This document shows positions 7,660 to 16,764 of a DNA stretch of 64,000 nucleotides, in pieces. The stretch comes from Crassaminicella indica (GTDB lineage: Bacteria; Bacillota; Clostridia; Peptostreptococcales; Thermotaleaceae): positions 1,523,058-1,587,057 of the forward strand of contig NZ_CP078093.1 in the NCBI RefSeq assembly GCF_019203185.1. Reading direction: 5' to 3'. A program made the translations under genes and the position numbers. Under the pieces are notes generated by a model. The model saw only the letters and a program-made list of their open reading frames with translations, had not been told where the DNA came from and did no database searches. Positions within the stretch are counted from its first letter, which is position 1; each line of letters begins with the position of its first letter.

Positions 7660-8712
7660 GTGAGTGATTTATTATCTTCTAAAAATGGTGAATATTTTCT
7701 AACTCTTGCTATAGAGAGCAGTTGTGATGAAACGTCTGCTGCAGTTTTGAAAAACGGAAGACAAGTTTTATCCAATATTATTTCTTCTCAAATAGATGTA
7801 CACAAAAAGTTTGGAGGAGTTGTTCCTGAGGTTGCATCTAGAAAGCATGTTGAAAATATAGATATCGTGATTGAAAAAGCTCTAGAGGAAGCAGGTGTTA
7901 CTTTAAAAGATATTGATCATATTGGTGTGACGTATGGTCCAGGTCTTGTAGGAGCTCTTTTAGTTGGAGTATCCACAGCAAAAGCTATGGCATATGCTTT
8001 AAATATTCCATTAGTTGGTGTTAACCATATTGAAGGACATATTTGTGCAAATTATATAGAACATAAAGAGCTAGAGCCTCCCTTTTTATGTTTGATTGTA
8101 TCGGGCGGACATACGCATCTTGTGCATGTAAAGAATTATGGAAATTATGATATTTTAGGAAGAACACGAGATGATGCAGTAGGAGAAGCCTTTGACAAAG
8201 TTGCTAGAGCAATGGGATTAGGATACCCAGGAGGACCTATTATTGATAGGTTGGCAAAGAATGGAGATGCAGAAGCGATCGAATTTCCTAGAGTATACTT
8301 AGAACCAGAAAGCTTTGATTTTAGCTTTAGTGGATTGAAATCAGCAGTACTAAATTATTTGAATTCCCAAAGGCAAAAAGGACTTGAAATTAAAGAGGAG
8401 GATGTGGCAGCTTCTTTTCAAGCAGCTGTTGTAGAGGTGTTGGTGCATAAAGCGATAAAGGCTGCAAAGCTTAAAAATTTAAATACAATTGTTTTAGCAG
8501 GAGGAGTAGCTGCTAATAGTGGACTTAGAGAATCTCTTTATAAAGAAGCAAAAAAGGAAGGGATTTATTTAAAACATCCATCTATAAAATTATGTACTGA
8601 TAATGCAGCTATGATTGGTTGTGCAGCGTATTATAACTATATGAATGGTTTTATTTCAGATTTGTATTTAAACGCTATTCCAAATTTAAAGCTAGGAGAA
8701 AGAAAATTATGA
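7660..8712 (+). CDS. tsaD: tRNA N6-adenosine threonylcarbamoyltransferase TsaD
   Basis: Catalytic ASKHA-fold subunit of the t6A complex; it transfers threonylcarbamoyl from its AMP adduct to A37 of tRNA. The start segment contains [15 protein letters not shown]. The metal-binding histidines are H123 and H127 in [20 protein letters not shown] and the late [10 protein letters not shown] nucleotide loop are present. GTG 7660 follows AAGGAAGG by 9 nt. Length (350 aa) is normal. Its partners TsaB and TsaE are encoded at the start of the window. Confidence 0.96.
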   Translation: MSDLLSSKNGEYFLTLAIESSCDETSAAVLKNGRQVLSNIISSQIDVHKKFGGVVPEVASRKHVENIDIVIEKALEEAGVTLKDIDHIGVTYGPGLVGALLVGVSTAKAMAYALNIPLVGVNHIEGHICANYIEHKELEPPFLCLIVSGGHTHLVHVKNYGNYDILGRTRDDAVGEAFDKVARAMGLGYPGGPIIDRLAKNGDAEAIEFPRVYLEPESFDFSFSGLKSAVLNYLNSQRQKGLEIKEEDVAASFQAAVVEVLVHKAIKAAKLKNLNTIVLAGGVAANSGLRESLYKEAKKEGIYLKHPSIKLCTDNAAMIGCAAYYNYMNGFISDLYLNAIPNLKLGERKL

Positions 8713-8737
8713 TTTGATAAAATTATTCAGAAGATTT

Positions 8738-8892
8738 TGTGGATAACAATGTGGATAGTGTGGAAAACATATCAAAGGTTGTTAAAAAGAAAGGATTTTC
8801 AAGCAAATATGTGGATAACTTTATAAAAACTGTTGAAAAGTTGTGGATATAAATGGGTATAACAATATATTATATATATATGCTGTGAATAA
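8738..8892. promoter_or_regulatory. DnaA-box cluster with adjacent AT-rich stretch
   Basis: Five to six DnaA-box-like 9-mers in the same orientation lie between tsaD and acpP: TGTGGATAA (8738-8746), TGTGGATAG (8750-8758), TGTGGAAAA (8759-8767), TGTGGATAA (8810-8818), TGTGGATAT (8842-8850) and a weaker TGTGAATAA (8884-8892). A very AT-rich run (8861-8920) follows. The consensus box is TTATCCACA and its complement. No replication genes are nearby, so this looks like an origin-distant DnaA cluster, not oriC. B. subtilis has, as I recall, a DnaA-binding cluster between gcp (tsaD) and ydiF, the same position. Confidence 0.8.
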
Positions 8893-8916
8893 AGCATATA
8901 TGTATAAAAATATTAA

Positions 8917-8955
8917 AAAAAACAAGTAGTTTGGATGCTCCAAACTACTTGTTTT
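8917..8955 (-). terminator. Terminator of acpP
   Basis: A 16-bp inverted repeat: AAAACAAGTAGTTTGG and CCAAACTACTTGTTTT around a 5-nt loop. On the minus strand it is followed by further Ts. It includes the acpP stop codon. Confidence 0.85.
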
Positions 8956-9175
8956 CTTCTACATAATTAACTATATCCCCAATGTTTTTGAAACCTTCTG
9001 CATCTTCATCAGGAATTTCAATGTCGAATTCATCTTCAATAGCCATGATGATTTCAACAGCATCTAATGAATCTGCTTCTAAATCTCCCATTAGTGAAGT
9101 TTCCATTGAGATTTCTACATCTTCATCTAATCCTAATTGATCAATAATAATCTCTTTTATTTTGTCAAATACCAT
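8945..9175 (-). CDS. acpP: Acyl carrier protein
   Basis: 76-aa acidic carrier protein for fatty-acid synthesis. The phosphopantetheine attachment serine is S36 in the [11 protein letters not shown] motif. Length and acidic four-helix pattern are standard. The ATG at 9175 has GGGAGG 10 nt upstream. It is monocistronic here, with its own terminator and an inverted repeat in front, instead of lying in a fab or plsX cluster. Confidence 0.95.
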   Translation of the reverse strand: MVFDKIKEIIIDQLGLDEDVEISMETSLMGDLEADSLDAVEIIMAIEDEFDIEIPDEDAEGFKNIGDIVNYVEENK

Positions 9176-9210
9176 AATATGTATACCTCCCTAATTGAAA
9201 TATTTCTTAT

Positions 9211-9226
9211 AACCACTAAAGTGGTT
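9211..9226. promoter_or_regulatory. Inverted repeat upstream of acpP
   Basis: AACCACTAAAGTGGTT has perfect 7-bp arms around a 2-nt centre and lies about 36-50 nt before the acpP start, where an operator would be expected. On the plus strand it is followed by six Ts, so it could instead act as a weak terminator for transcripts coming from tsaD. Confidence 0.45.
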
Positions 9227-9332
9227 TTTTAACGTGATTATTTTACCACATATAAATAGAAAATACTATAAGAAATACTGTTTTCAATATTTTTTTTTAG
9301 TTTATCATAAAAAAAACAGTTTATACATTTAT

Positions 9333-11246
9333 TTACTCTAAATATTCTTCCCATTTTTCATAAAGATTATCTAGTTCTATTTTTAAATGGTTCATTTTTT
9401 GATGAAGCTCCTTGCTTTTTTTAGGATCTGAGTAAATTTCTTCTTTGCACATTTCTTGTTCAAGCTGGCGAATATTTTCTTCAATAGAGAGAATTGTTTC
9501 TTCTAAGCTTTCACGTTCTTTTTTAGCTCTGCGTTTTTCTTTTTGTTTTTCCTTTTCCTTTCTTCTTTCATCTTTTAATTGTGTTTTTGTTTTTTTTATT
9601 TCTACCTCAGGCGTTTTGGAATCCTCTAATTGTTTCTTTTTTTCTTGATAATATTTATAGTTTCCTAGATATTCAGTGATTCCTTCTGATGAAAGGTCTA
9701 AAATTTTTGTAGTTACTTTATTTAAAAAGTAGCGATCATGAGAAATTACTAGTATAGTACCATCGTAATTGGTTAGTGCTTCTTCTAAAGCTTCTTTTGA
9801 AGCAATATCCAAGTGGTTAGTTGGCTCATCTATTAGTAAAAAATTTGCCTTTGATAGCATAAGCTTAAGAAGGGCTACACGACTTTTTTCACCACCACTT
9901 AAGGTAGAGATTTTTTTTAATACATCTTCACCACTGAACAAAAAAGAGCCGAGAAGTGTTCGAACTTCAGTTTGTGTTAGATGGATTTTTTCTTCCCATA
10001 TTTCATCAATTATTGTATTTGAAGTATTTAAATCGGATTGTTCTTGATCATAATATCCTATATGAACATTATGCCCTAAACGAATTATTCCAGTATCATA
10101 AGGAAGCATTTTTAGTAAAATCTTTAATAAAGTAGATTTACCAATACCATTAGGACCAATAAGACCGACTCTTTCTCCTCTATAAATAGTAAATGAAACA
10201 TTTTGGAAGAGTTTATTGCTTCCAAAGCTTTTTGATAAATCCTCGACGGTTAAAACATCTTCTCCACTTTTTATTTGTGTTTCAAATCTGATTTTAGTTC
10301 TTTTATGAAGGTGTACAGGCTTTTCAAGTAGGGATATATGCTCTAATCGCTTTTCTCTACTTTTTGCTCTTTTAGCAAGCTTTTCAGTGCCATGCTGTTT
10401 AAACTTTCTGATGAGTGATTCTTGTCTTTGAATTTCCTTTTGCTGTTGGAGATATTCTTTCATTTGTTGTTCATATATGACTTTTTTCTTTTCAACATAG
10501 TCAGAATAGTTTCCGTTATACTGAGTAAGTTTTTTGTTTTCGATTTCATAAATTTTATCTACAACTTCATCTAAAAAGTATCTATCATGAGAAATAAGTA
10601 GAATAGTGCCATGATAAGATTTCAAGAAAGCTTCAAGCCATTCTACAGCATCTATATCAAGATGATTTGTTGGTTCGTCTAGTAGTAAAATATCAGGTTT
10701 TCTAAGGAGAAGCTTTGCTAAATTTACTCTTGTTTTTTGTCCACCACTAAGGTGTATAATAGGTTGGTCAAATTCATCTTCTGAAAAGCCTAAGCCTTTT
10801 AGGACTCCTCGGATCTCACTTCTATATCCATAGCCATTTTTATTTTGAAATTCTTCAGATTTGTATGCATAAAGCTCCATTAACTTGTTAAGACTTTCAG
10901 ATGAATGGGTACTATGCTCTGCTATTTCTTTTTCTAATGATCTTAATGTTTCTTCCATTTTAATCAAATCATCAAACACCTGTAAAACTTCACCAAAGAC
11001 TGTATTAGAAGGTGATAAAACAGCACTTTGTTCTAAATAGCCGATAGTAGTATTTTTAGATATATAAAGCTCTCCATTATCATAAGGATATTCTCCTGTT
11101 ATTATTTTAAACAAGGTAGATTTTCCAGCACCATTTGCACCTACTAAACCTATTTTTTCACCAGCATTTATGCTAAAAGATATATTTTCTAATATAGCAT
11201 TTATTCCAAAAAATTTATGAATGTCATTACACGATAAAATGATCAT
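9333..11246 (-). CDS. ABC-F family ATPase (YdiF-like)
   Basis: Soluble protein of 637 aa with two ABC domains and no membrane part, typical of ABC-F ribosome-associated ATPases. Domain 1 has Walker A GANGAGKST near residue 40, signature LSGGQKTRVNLAKLL and Walker B ILLLDEPTNHLD. Domain 2 has GPNGIGKST, LSGGEKSRVALLKLM and FLLIDEPTNHLD. The interdomain linker is long and basic (QRQESLIRKFKQHGTEKL...), and a charged coiled-coil C-terminus follows about residue 540. The neighbourhood (tsaD on one side, rex on the other) matches B. subtilis ydiF. Its exact translation role is unknown. Confidence 0.9.
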   Translation of the reverse strand: MIILSCNDIHKFFGINAILENISFSINAGEKIGLVGANGAGKSTLFKIITGEYPYDNGELYISKNTTIGYLEQSAVLSPSNTVFGEVLQVFDDLIKMEETLRSLEKEIAEHSTHSSESLNKLMELYAYKSEEFQNKNGYGYRSEIRGVLKGLGFSEDEFDQPIIHLSGGQKTRVNLAKLLLRKPDILLLDEPTNHLDIDAVEWLEAFLKSYHGTILLISHDRYFLDEVVDKIYEIENKKLTQYNGNYSDYVEKKKVIYEQQMKEYLQQQKEIQRQESLIRKFKQHGTEKLAKRAKSREKRLEHISLLEKPVHLHKRTKIRFETQIKSGEDVLTVEDLSKSFGSNKLFQNVSFTIYRGERVGLIGPNGIGKSTLLKILLKMLPYDTGIIRLGHNVHIGYYDQEQSDLNTSNTIIDEIWEEKIHLTQTEVRTLLGSFLFSGEDVLKKISTLSGGEKSRVALLKLMLSKANFLLIDEPTNHLDIASKEALEEALTNYDGTILVISHDRYFLNKVTTKILDLSSEGITEYLGNYKYYQEKKKQLEDSKTPEVEIKKTKTQLKDERRKEKEKQKEKRRAKKERESLEETILSIEENIRQLEQEMCKEEIYSDPKKSKELHQKMNHLKIELDNLYEKWEEYLE

Positions 11247-11373
11247 ATAGATCCTCCTTGCTAGGTGTATTCGTATTATATTGTACCAAAAAATATAAAA
11301 ATATAAAATGAAAAGGATGTTTTCTAGTATGGATCAAAGGAATAGATTGTATATAAATGTGCTACTGTGTAGA

Positions 11374-11419
11374 TTGACATATATATATCACAGTGATATA
11401 ATTTGTTAAAAAAAAACAA
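11374..11419 (+). promoter_or_regulatory. rex promoter with candidate Rex operator
   Basis: A perfect sigma-A promoter, TTGACA (11374-11379), 17 nt, TATAAT (11397-11402), is followed directly by TTGTT-A7-AACAA (11403-11419). Rex operators have the form TTGTTAA-N4-TTAACAA. The spacing and outer arms fit, though the right inner bases differ. Binding here would block the start region and give redox autoregulation of rex. Confidence 0.7.
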
Positions 11420-11444
11420 TTAATAAAGATAGAGGACGATCAAA

Positions 11445-12095
11445 ATGCAAAAATCAAATACGAAAATATCAATGGCTGTAATTAGAAGATTACCCAAGTA
11501 TCGAAGATATTTAGAAGAGTTATTAGATAAGGGCATTAATAGGATTTCTTCAAGAGAACTAAGTAAGATTATTGGTTTTACTGCATCTCAAATAAGACAA
11601 GATTTAAACAATTTTGGAGGCTTTGGGCAGCAGGGGTATGGTTATAATGTGGCAGCACTTTATGAAGAAATCGGTAAAATATTAGGATTAGATAATGTAT
11701 ATAATACAATTATTATAGGTGCAGGAAATTTAGGTCAAGCAATAGCAAATTATACTAATTTTGAAAAGGCTGGATTTATTCCTAAAGCGATGTTTGATAT
11801 TAATCCTAGATTAATTGGGTTAAAAATAAGAGATATTGAAATTATGGATGCAGATAATATCGAAGAGTATATCAAAGAAAACAATATAGATATTGGGATT
11901 ATTTGTACTGATAAAGAGCATGCACAAGATGTAGCAGATAAGCTAATCAAAAGTAATATCAAAGGCATATGGAATTTCGCACCTACAGACTTAAATGTTC
12001 CTGAACATATTATGCTAGAGAATGTACATTTAAGTGAAAGCTTATATACATTATCCTTCTTACTAAAACACAATCGTGAGCAGGAAGATGTGTAA
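11445..12095 (+). CDS. rex: Redox-sensing transcriptional repressor Rex
   Basis: Homodimeric repressor that senses the NADH/NAD+ ratio and controls fermentative genes in Clostridia. Residues about 1-85 are a winged helix (AVIRRLPKYRRYLEELLDKG, SSRELSKIIGFTASQIRQDL, FGGFGQQGYGYNV). Residues about 88-215 are a Rossmann domain with IIIGAGNLGQAIANY. Length is 216 aa. An SD-like AGAGGA lies upstream of ATG 11445. A candidate self-operator overlaps its transcription start. The divergent ABC-F gene and upstream tsaD follow the Bacillus gene order. Confidence 0.95.
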   Translation: MQKSNTKISMAVIRRLPKYRRYLEELLDKGINRISSRELSKIIGFTASQIRQDLNNFGGFGQQGYGYNVAALYEEIGKILGLDNVYNTIIIGAGNLGQAIANYTNFEKAGFIPKAMFDINPRLIGLKIRDIEIMDADNIEEYIKENNIDIGIICTDKEHAQDVADKLIKSNIKGIWNFAPTDLNVPEHIMLENVHLSESLYTLSFLLKHNREQEDV

Positions 12096-12210
12096 AATGA
12101 AAAAGGATTTTGTCAAAAAATGTACGGAAAAATGTACAGACAAACAAAAACTGTTCGTGTATTCGTACAAATTGACATCAAATTAACAATTAAAATCAAA
12201 GAAACAAGTA

Positions 12211-12261
12211 AAAACAAAGAAGTGGCTGTATGGAATTTTGTACAGTCGCTTCTTTGTTTTT
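12211..12261 (+). terminator. Strong terminator downstream of rex
   Basis: AAAACAAAGAAGTGGCTGTA pairs with TACAGTCGCTTCTTTGTTTT over 20 positions (a few G-T pairs), and Ts follow. It lies 115 nt after rex. The stretch before it (12096-12210) holds partial palindromes (TGTACG ... CGTACA) and a TTGACA, so an attenuated or antisense transcript is possible, but no gene is visible. Confidence 0.8.
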
Positions 12262-12467
12262 AGTACATATGTGTTAAATTTAAGGGAATTTATGTAAATT
12301 ATTACAAAATATTGAATAAATAAAAAGAACGATTCTTATAATGAATATTTTGGTAAAAGAATAAAATTGATATAGAACATAGAAAAATACAAGCTCTCAG
12401 TACTATATGAAATGAATAAGTAAATAGATTGCAAAAAAAACAAACAATAAAAAATATATGAATTATA

Positions 12468-12497
12468 TTGTAAATTTGGCATGGTTTGTGCTAATAT
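12468..12497 (+). promoter_or_regulatory. Probable promoter of the acyl-CoA dehydrogenase-Etf operon
   Basis: TTGTAA (12468-12473), an 18-nt spacer and TAATAT (12492-12497) preceded by TG one base upstream, giving an extended -10. It lies about 60 nt before the gene start. The 12262-12467 stretch upstream is very AT-rich and shows no gene. Confidence 0.55.
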
Positions 12498-12558
12498 ATA
12501 GAAGAGTGCTGTGAAAAAAATATCAATTTTTTTTAAATATAAAGAGGAGGGAATTAAT

Positions 12559-13698
12559 GTGCAATTCAAATTGACCAAAGAACAAGAAATGGTTAGAAAG
12601 ATGGTTAGAAGTTTTGCTGAAACTGAAGTACAACCTTTAGCAGCAGAAGTAGATGAAACAGAAAGATTTCCATGGGAAACTGTTGAAAAGATGGCTAGAT
12701 ACAAAATGCTAGGTACTTTTGTTCCAAAGGAATATGGTGGAGCAGGTGCTGACGAAGTTGCATATGCAATTACTGTAGAAGAGCTTTCAAGAGCTTGTGC
12801 TACAACAGGTGTTATTTGTTCTGCACACAGTTCACTATGTGCATGGCCAATTATGAAATATGGTACTGAAGAACAAAAGAAAAAATATTTAGTACCTCTA
12901 GCAAAGGGAGAAAAGCTTGGTGCATTTGGTTTAACTGAGCCAAACGCAGGAACAGATGCTGCTGGACAACAAACAACTGCAGTACTTGATGGAGATGAGT
13001 GGGTACTTAATGGTTCTAAAATCTTCATTACAAATGGTGGAGCTGCTGAAATCTATGTTGTTATGGCAATGACTGATCAAACAAAAGGAACTAGAGGAAT
13101 CAGTTCTTTCATAGTTGAAAAAGGAACTCCTGGATTTAGTATTGGTAAAAAAGAAGATAAAATGGGTATTAGAGGTTCTGCTACTACTGAGCTTATTTTT
13201 GAAAACTGTAGAATTCCTAAAGAAAACCTATTAGGAGAGATTGGAAAAGGTTTTAAAATTGCTATGTCTACTCTTGATGGAGGTAGAATTGGTATTGCTG
13301 CTCAAGCACTTGGTATTGCTCAAGGAGCATTAGATGAAACTGTTAAATATACTAAAGAAAGACAACAATTTGGTAGACCTTTAGCTAAGTTCCAAGCATT
13401 ACAATTTGAAATGGCAGATATGGAAACTAGAGTACAGGCTGCTAGATTATTAGTATATAATGCAGCATGGAAAAAATCTCAAGGACTACCTTATTCTAAA
13501 GACGCTGCTATGGCTAAATTATTTGCAGCAGAAACTGCTATGTATGTAACAACTAAAGCAGTTCAATTACATGGTGGATACGGATATACAAGAGAATATC
13601 CAGTAGAAAGAATGATGAGAGACGCTAAGATCACTGAAATATACGAAGGTACTTCAGAAGTACAAAGAATGGTAATTTCAGCTCACTTATTAAAATAA
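12559..13698 (+). CDS. Short-chain acyl-CoA dehydrogenase (butyryl-CoA dehydrogenase type)
   Basis: FAD enzyme of 379 aa that reduces or oxidises short acyl-CoA at the alpha-beta bond, with Etf as electron partner. Visible motifs are FGLTEPNAGTDAAG near residue 120, the flavin-binding IFITNGG, RGSATTEL, ERQQFGRPLAKFQ, and the catalytic glutamate E363 in IYEGTSEVQR. The start is GTG 12559 after AAAGAGGAGGG; the 16 upstream in-frame codons are not conserved in type. etfB and etfA follow, so this is a Bcd-EtfBA complex. No thiolase, crotonase or 3-hydroxyacyl dehydrogenase gene is adjacent, so the substrate is uncertain. Confidence 0.92.
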   Translation: MQFKLTKEQEMVRKMVRSFAETEVQPLAAEVDETERFPWETVEKMARYKMLGTFVPKEYGGAGADEVAYAITVEELSRACATTGVICSAHSSLCAWPIMKYGTEEQKKKYLVPLAKGEKLGAFGLTEPNAGTDAAGQQTTAVLDGDEWVLNGSKIFITNGGAAEIYVVMAMTDQTKGTRGISSFIVEKGTPGFSIGKKEDKMGIRGSATTELIFENCRIPKENLLGEIGKGFKIAMSTLDGGRIGIAAQALGIAQGALDETVKYTKERQQFGRPLAKFQALQFEMADMETRVQAARLLVYNAAWKKSQGLPYSKDAAMAKLFAAETAMYVTTKAVQLHGGYGYTREYPVERMMRDAKITEIYEGTSEVQRMVISAHLLK

Positions 13699-13757
13699 TA
13701 AAAAAATCGTTTAAGAATAAATACTTGTATTAGTACTTTATAAAAGGAGGAAGAAAG

Positions 13758-14543
13758 ATGAAGGTAATAGTTTGTGTAAAGCAAGTTCCTGATACAAACG
13801 AAGTTAGAATAGATCCTGTAAAAGGAACGCTTATTCGTGATGGTGTTCCAAGTATCTTAAATCCAGATGATGCAAATGCATTAGAAGAAGCATTAGCATT
13901 AAAAGACAAATATAAAGATGTTCATGTAACAGTAATTACAATGGGACCACCTCAAGCTGATGAGATGCTAAAGGAATGTTTAGCTATGGGAGCAGATGAG
14001 GCAATTTTACTAAGTGACAGAGCTTTTGCTGGTGCTGACACTTGGGCAACTTCTAATACAATTGCAGCTGCAATTAGAAAAATAGGAGATTACGATATTA
14101 TATTTGCTGGAAGACAAGCAATCGATGGAGATACTGCACAAGTAGGACCACAGATTGCAGAAAGACTTGGACTTCCTCAAGTTACTTATGTACAAGATTT
14201 CCAAATCGAAGGAGATGAAATCAAAGTACAAAGACAGTTAGAAGATGGTTATGAAATAATTAAAGTTAAAAAACCAGTGCTTTTAACTGCAATTAAAGAA
14301 TTAAATAAACCAAGATATATGTCTATCGAAGGAATTTATGATGCATATAAGCAAGAGACTACAGTATGGTCATTAGCTGATTTAGATGTTGAAAAGCATG
14401 AAGTAGGATTAGATGCTTCTCCAACAAAGGTATTCCGTTCATTTACACCAGAACCAAAAGGAAAAGGTGTAATGCTTGATGGAACTGTTAAAGAAATGGT
14501 AGAAAAACTAGTTGTGAGCTTAAAACAAAAACATATAATCTAA
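13758..14543 (+). CDS. etfB: Electron transfer flavoprotein beta subunit
   Basis: 261-aa EtfB. The N-terminus MKVIVCVKQVPDTNEVRIDP and the FAGRQAIDGDTAQVGPQIAE motif are typical, and the C-terminal part keeps the arm that contacts EtfA. In bifurcating Etfs this subunit holds the flavin that splits NADH electrons. It lies between the dehydrogenase and etfA genes with good ribosome sites (AAAAGGAGGAAG). Confidence 0.95.
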   Translation: MKVIVCVKQVPDTNEVRIDPVKGTLIRDGVPSILNPDDANALEEALALKDKYKDVHVTVITMGPPQADEMLKECLAMGADEAILLSDRAFAGADTWATSNTIAAAIRKIGDYDIIFAGRQAIDGDTAQVGPQIAERLGLPQVTYVQDFQIEGDEIKVQRQLEDGYEIIKVKKPVLLTAIKELNKPRYMSIEGIYDAYKQETTVWSLADLDVEKHEVGLDASPTKVFRSFTPEPKGKGVMLDGTVKEMVEKLVVSLKQKHII

Positions 14544-14561
14544 TGAATTGGAGGGAGAAAA

Positions 14562-15788
14562 ATGGCTGTTGTTATATATAAAGATAAATGTAAAGGATGT
14601 AAGCTATGTTTAAAAGCATGTCCTTTTGATGCTATCGATATGGTTGATGGTATAGCTGTAATTAATGATAAATGTACTGCTTGTGGAGCTTGTGTAGAGG
14701 CATGTCCTTTCAAAGCTATTGAAAAACAAGTTGCAGATGCTCCTAAGAAAGATTTATCTGCATATAAAAATGTATGGGTATTTGCAGAGCAAAGACAAGG
14801 TAAAATTATGCCTGTTGTAATAGAGCTTTTAGGAGAAGGTAGAAAATTAGCAGATGAAATCGGAACAGAACTTTGTGCAATTGTAGTTGGAAATAATATC
14901 GAAGGTTTATCAAAGGAATTAATTGCATATGGTGCTGACAAGGTATATGTAGCACAGCATGAATTATTAGAAAACTTTACAACTGATGCATATACAAAAG
15001 TAATCACTGATGCTATTAATGAATATAAGCCAGAAATCGTTTTATATGGAGCTACTCACATCGGTAGAGACTTAGCACCGAGATTAGCTGCTAGAGTAGA
15101 TACTGGACTTACTGCTGACTGTACAAAGCTTGAAATAGATCCAGAAGATAAAAAAATCAAACAAACTCGTCCAGCTTTTGGTGGAAACATCATGGCTACA
15201 ATCGTATGTCCAAACCACAGACCACAAATGTCTACAGTAAGACCTGGTGTTATGGACAAAGCGCATAGAGATGATTCAAGAACAGGTGAAGTAATCGAGG
15301 TTAACGTTCAATTAACAAAAGAAGATATAAGAACAGAAGTTTTAGAAGTAGTAAAAACTAAAAAAGATATGGTATCTTTAACAGATGCTGATGTAATTGT
15401 ATCTGGTGGACGTGGACTTGGAAAACCAGAAGGTTTTGAGCTTATTAAACAATTAGCTGACAAACTAGGTGGAGTAGTAGGTGCATCTCGTGCTACAGTT
15501 GATGCTGGATGGATCGATCATTCACACCAAGTAGGTCAAACAGGTACAACAGTTAAGCCAAAGCTTTACATTGCTTGTGGTATTTCAGGAGCGATCCAGC
15601 ATTTAGCAGGTATGCAAAGCTCTGATATCATTGTTGCAATCAATAAGAATCCTAATGCTCCAATTTTTGAGGTTGCTGACTTTGGAATCGTAGGAGACCT
15701 ATATGATGTTGTTCCTGCTTTAATTGATGCTTTAGATAGAGCTGAAGATTTAGTGGAAGCATTAAAAGAGGTTGCAGCATCTAAATAG
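14562..15788 (+). CDS. etfA: Electron transfer flavoprotein alpha subunit with N-terminal 2[4Fe-4S] ferredoxin domain
   Basis: 408-aa EtfA. The first about 60 residues are a bacterial ferredoxin domain with cysteines at 10, 13, 16, 20 and 38, 41, 44, 48 ([11 protein letters not shown] and [11 protein letters not shown]). The rest is a normal EtfA ending in the FAD-binding part ([47 protein letters not shown]). The same fusion is known in CarE of the caffeyl-CoA reductase complex. The clusters suggest direct electron delivery to or from ferredoxin during bifurcation. The operon ends with a terminator at 15813. Confidence 0.95.
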   Translation: MAVVIYKDKCKGCKLCLKACPFDAIDMVDGIAVINDKCTACGACVEACPFKAIEKQVADAPKKDLSAYKNVWVFAEQRQGKIMPVVIELLGEGRKLADEIGTELCAIVVGNNIEGLSKELIAYGADKVYVAQHELLENFTTDAYTKVITDAINEYKPEIVLYGATHIGRDLAPRLAARVDTGLTADCTKLEIDPEDKKIKQTRPAFGGNIMATIVCPNHRPQMSTVRPGVMDKAHRDDSRTGEVIEVNVQLTKEDIRTEVLEVVKTKKDMVSLTDADVIVSGGRGLGKPEGFELIKQLADKLGGVVGASRATVDAGWIDHSHQVGQTGTTVKPKLYIACGISGAIQHLAGMQSSDIIVAINKNPNAPIFEVADFGIVGDLYDVVPALIDALDRAEDLVEALKEVAASK

Positions 15789-15812
15789 TATTTTTTATAT
15801 TAATTTAACATA

Positions 15813-15848
15813 CGGGCGACTGATCTTTTGACAGTTGACCCGTTTTTT
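15813..15848 (+). terminator. Terminator of the Bcd-Etf operon
   Basis: CGGGCGACTG and CAGTTGACCCG form an imperfect stem with a T-rich loop, followed by TTTTTT, 25 nt after the etfA stop. Confidence 0.75.
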
Positions 15849-15918
15849 ATTGCGGTAATTGAAATGCATTATCAATAATGGTATAATAACAAAAGACTAG
15901 AAGGACTAGGTGATGAAG

Positions 15919-16404
15919 ATGGCTAATTATTATCATGAAATCAATAGAATGATTGATAAGCTTATGCATAAAGTTTTAGTATATGACCGAAAGGGCTTTA
16001 AAATCAATGGAAAAGAAGAATTATCTTTATTAGATATACATGTTTTAAGAAAGATTGGACAGGAAGATAATAAAAAAATATATGAGTTAATAAATGATTT
16101 GGAAATAGATAGAGGTGTAGTGGCTTCTGTTACGAAAAAATTAATATTAAATGGATATATTATAAAAGAGAGATCAGAAGAGGATAAAAGAGTGTATATC
16201 ATAAAATTAACAGATGCAGGAAAAGAAATGTATGAGAAGACTTTGAAGGTTCAAAAGGATTTGTTGGATTTTGTATTGAGTGAAGTAACTTTAAATGAAG
16301 AAAAAGCCATATTAAAGTTTTTGAGTAAAATTAATCAGACTACATTATCTATTGATCAGGGAGAAATTATACAAAAAAATAATAACGCCCTAATGGGAAA
16401 ATAG
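15919..16404 (+). CDS. MarR-family transcriptional regulator
   Basis: Winged-helix regulator of about 161 aa. The HTH part has LSLLDIHVLRKIGQ, then VASVTKKLILNGYIIKERSEEDKRVY, the classic MarR wing. The start is uncertain among GTG 15910, ATG 15913 and ATG 15919; AGGTGAT at 15908-15914 favours 15919. It follows the Bcd-Etf operon after a terminator and converges with a ferredoxin gene. Its target and ligand are unknown. Confidence 0.85.
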   Translation: MANYYHEINRMIDKLMHKVLVYDRKGFKINGKEELSLLDIHVLRKIGQEDNKKIYELINDLEIDRGVVASVTKKLILNGYIIKERSEEDKRVYIIKLTDAGKEMYEKTLKVQKDLLDFVLSEVTLNEEKAILKFLSKINQTTLSIDQGEIIQKNNNALMGK

Positions 16405-16417
16405 GGCATTATTATAT
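16384..16417. terminator. Bidirectional terminator between MarR and ferredoxin genes
   Basis: AATAACGCCCTA and TAGGGCATTATT pair around a short loop; the stem includes the MarR gene stop. It lies between convergent genes. Confidence 0.7.
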
Positions 16418-16428
16418 GTATTTAATAA

Positions 16429-16620
<192 letters not shown>

Positions 16621-16764
16621 TTATTGATTGTTTTTATGCATTTAGCATGATTATATTTTAACAAAATACTAATATATGAACAATAAAAAAATAAAAATAA
16701 TAGGTTTAATTTAAAAATATATAATGATTATCATTCTATATTTATTAAGAAAAGGAGAATGATT

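Noticed and set aside
8738-8920. Chromosomal origin oriC
   Set aside because: DnaA boxes and an AT-rich run are present, but dnaA, dnaN, rpmH, recF or gyr genes are absent, and the position matches a known origin-distant DnaA cluster in Bacillus.
12476-12493. Sigma-54-like -24/-12 promoter (TTGGCATGGTTTGTGCTA) before the acyl-CoA dehydrogenase gene
   Set aside because: GG and GC have the right 10-nt spacing, but the bases before GC are GT instead of TT, no enhancer-binding regulator gene is near, and an extended -10 sigma-A promoter overlaps the same bases.
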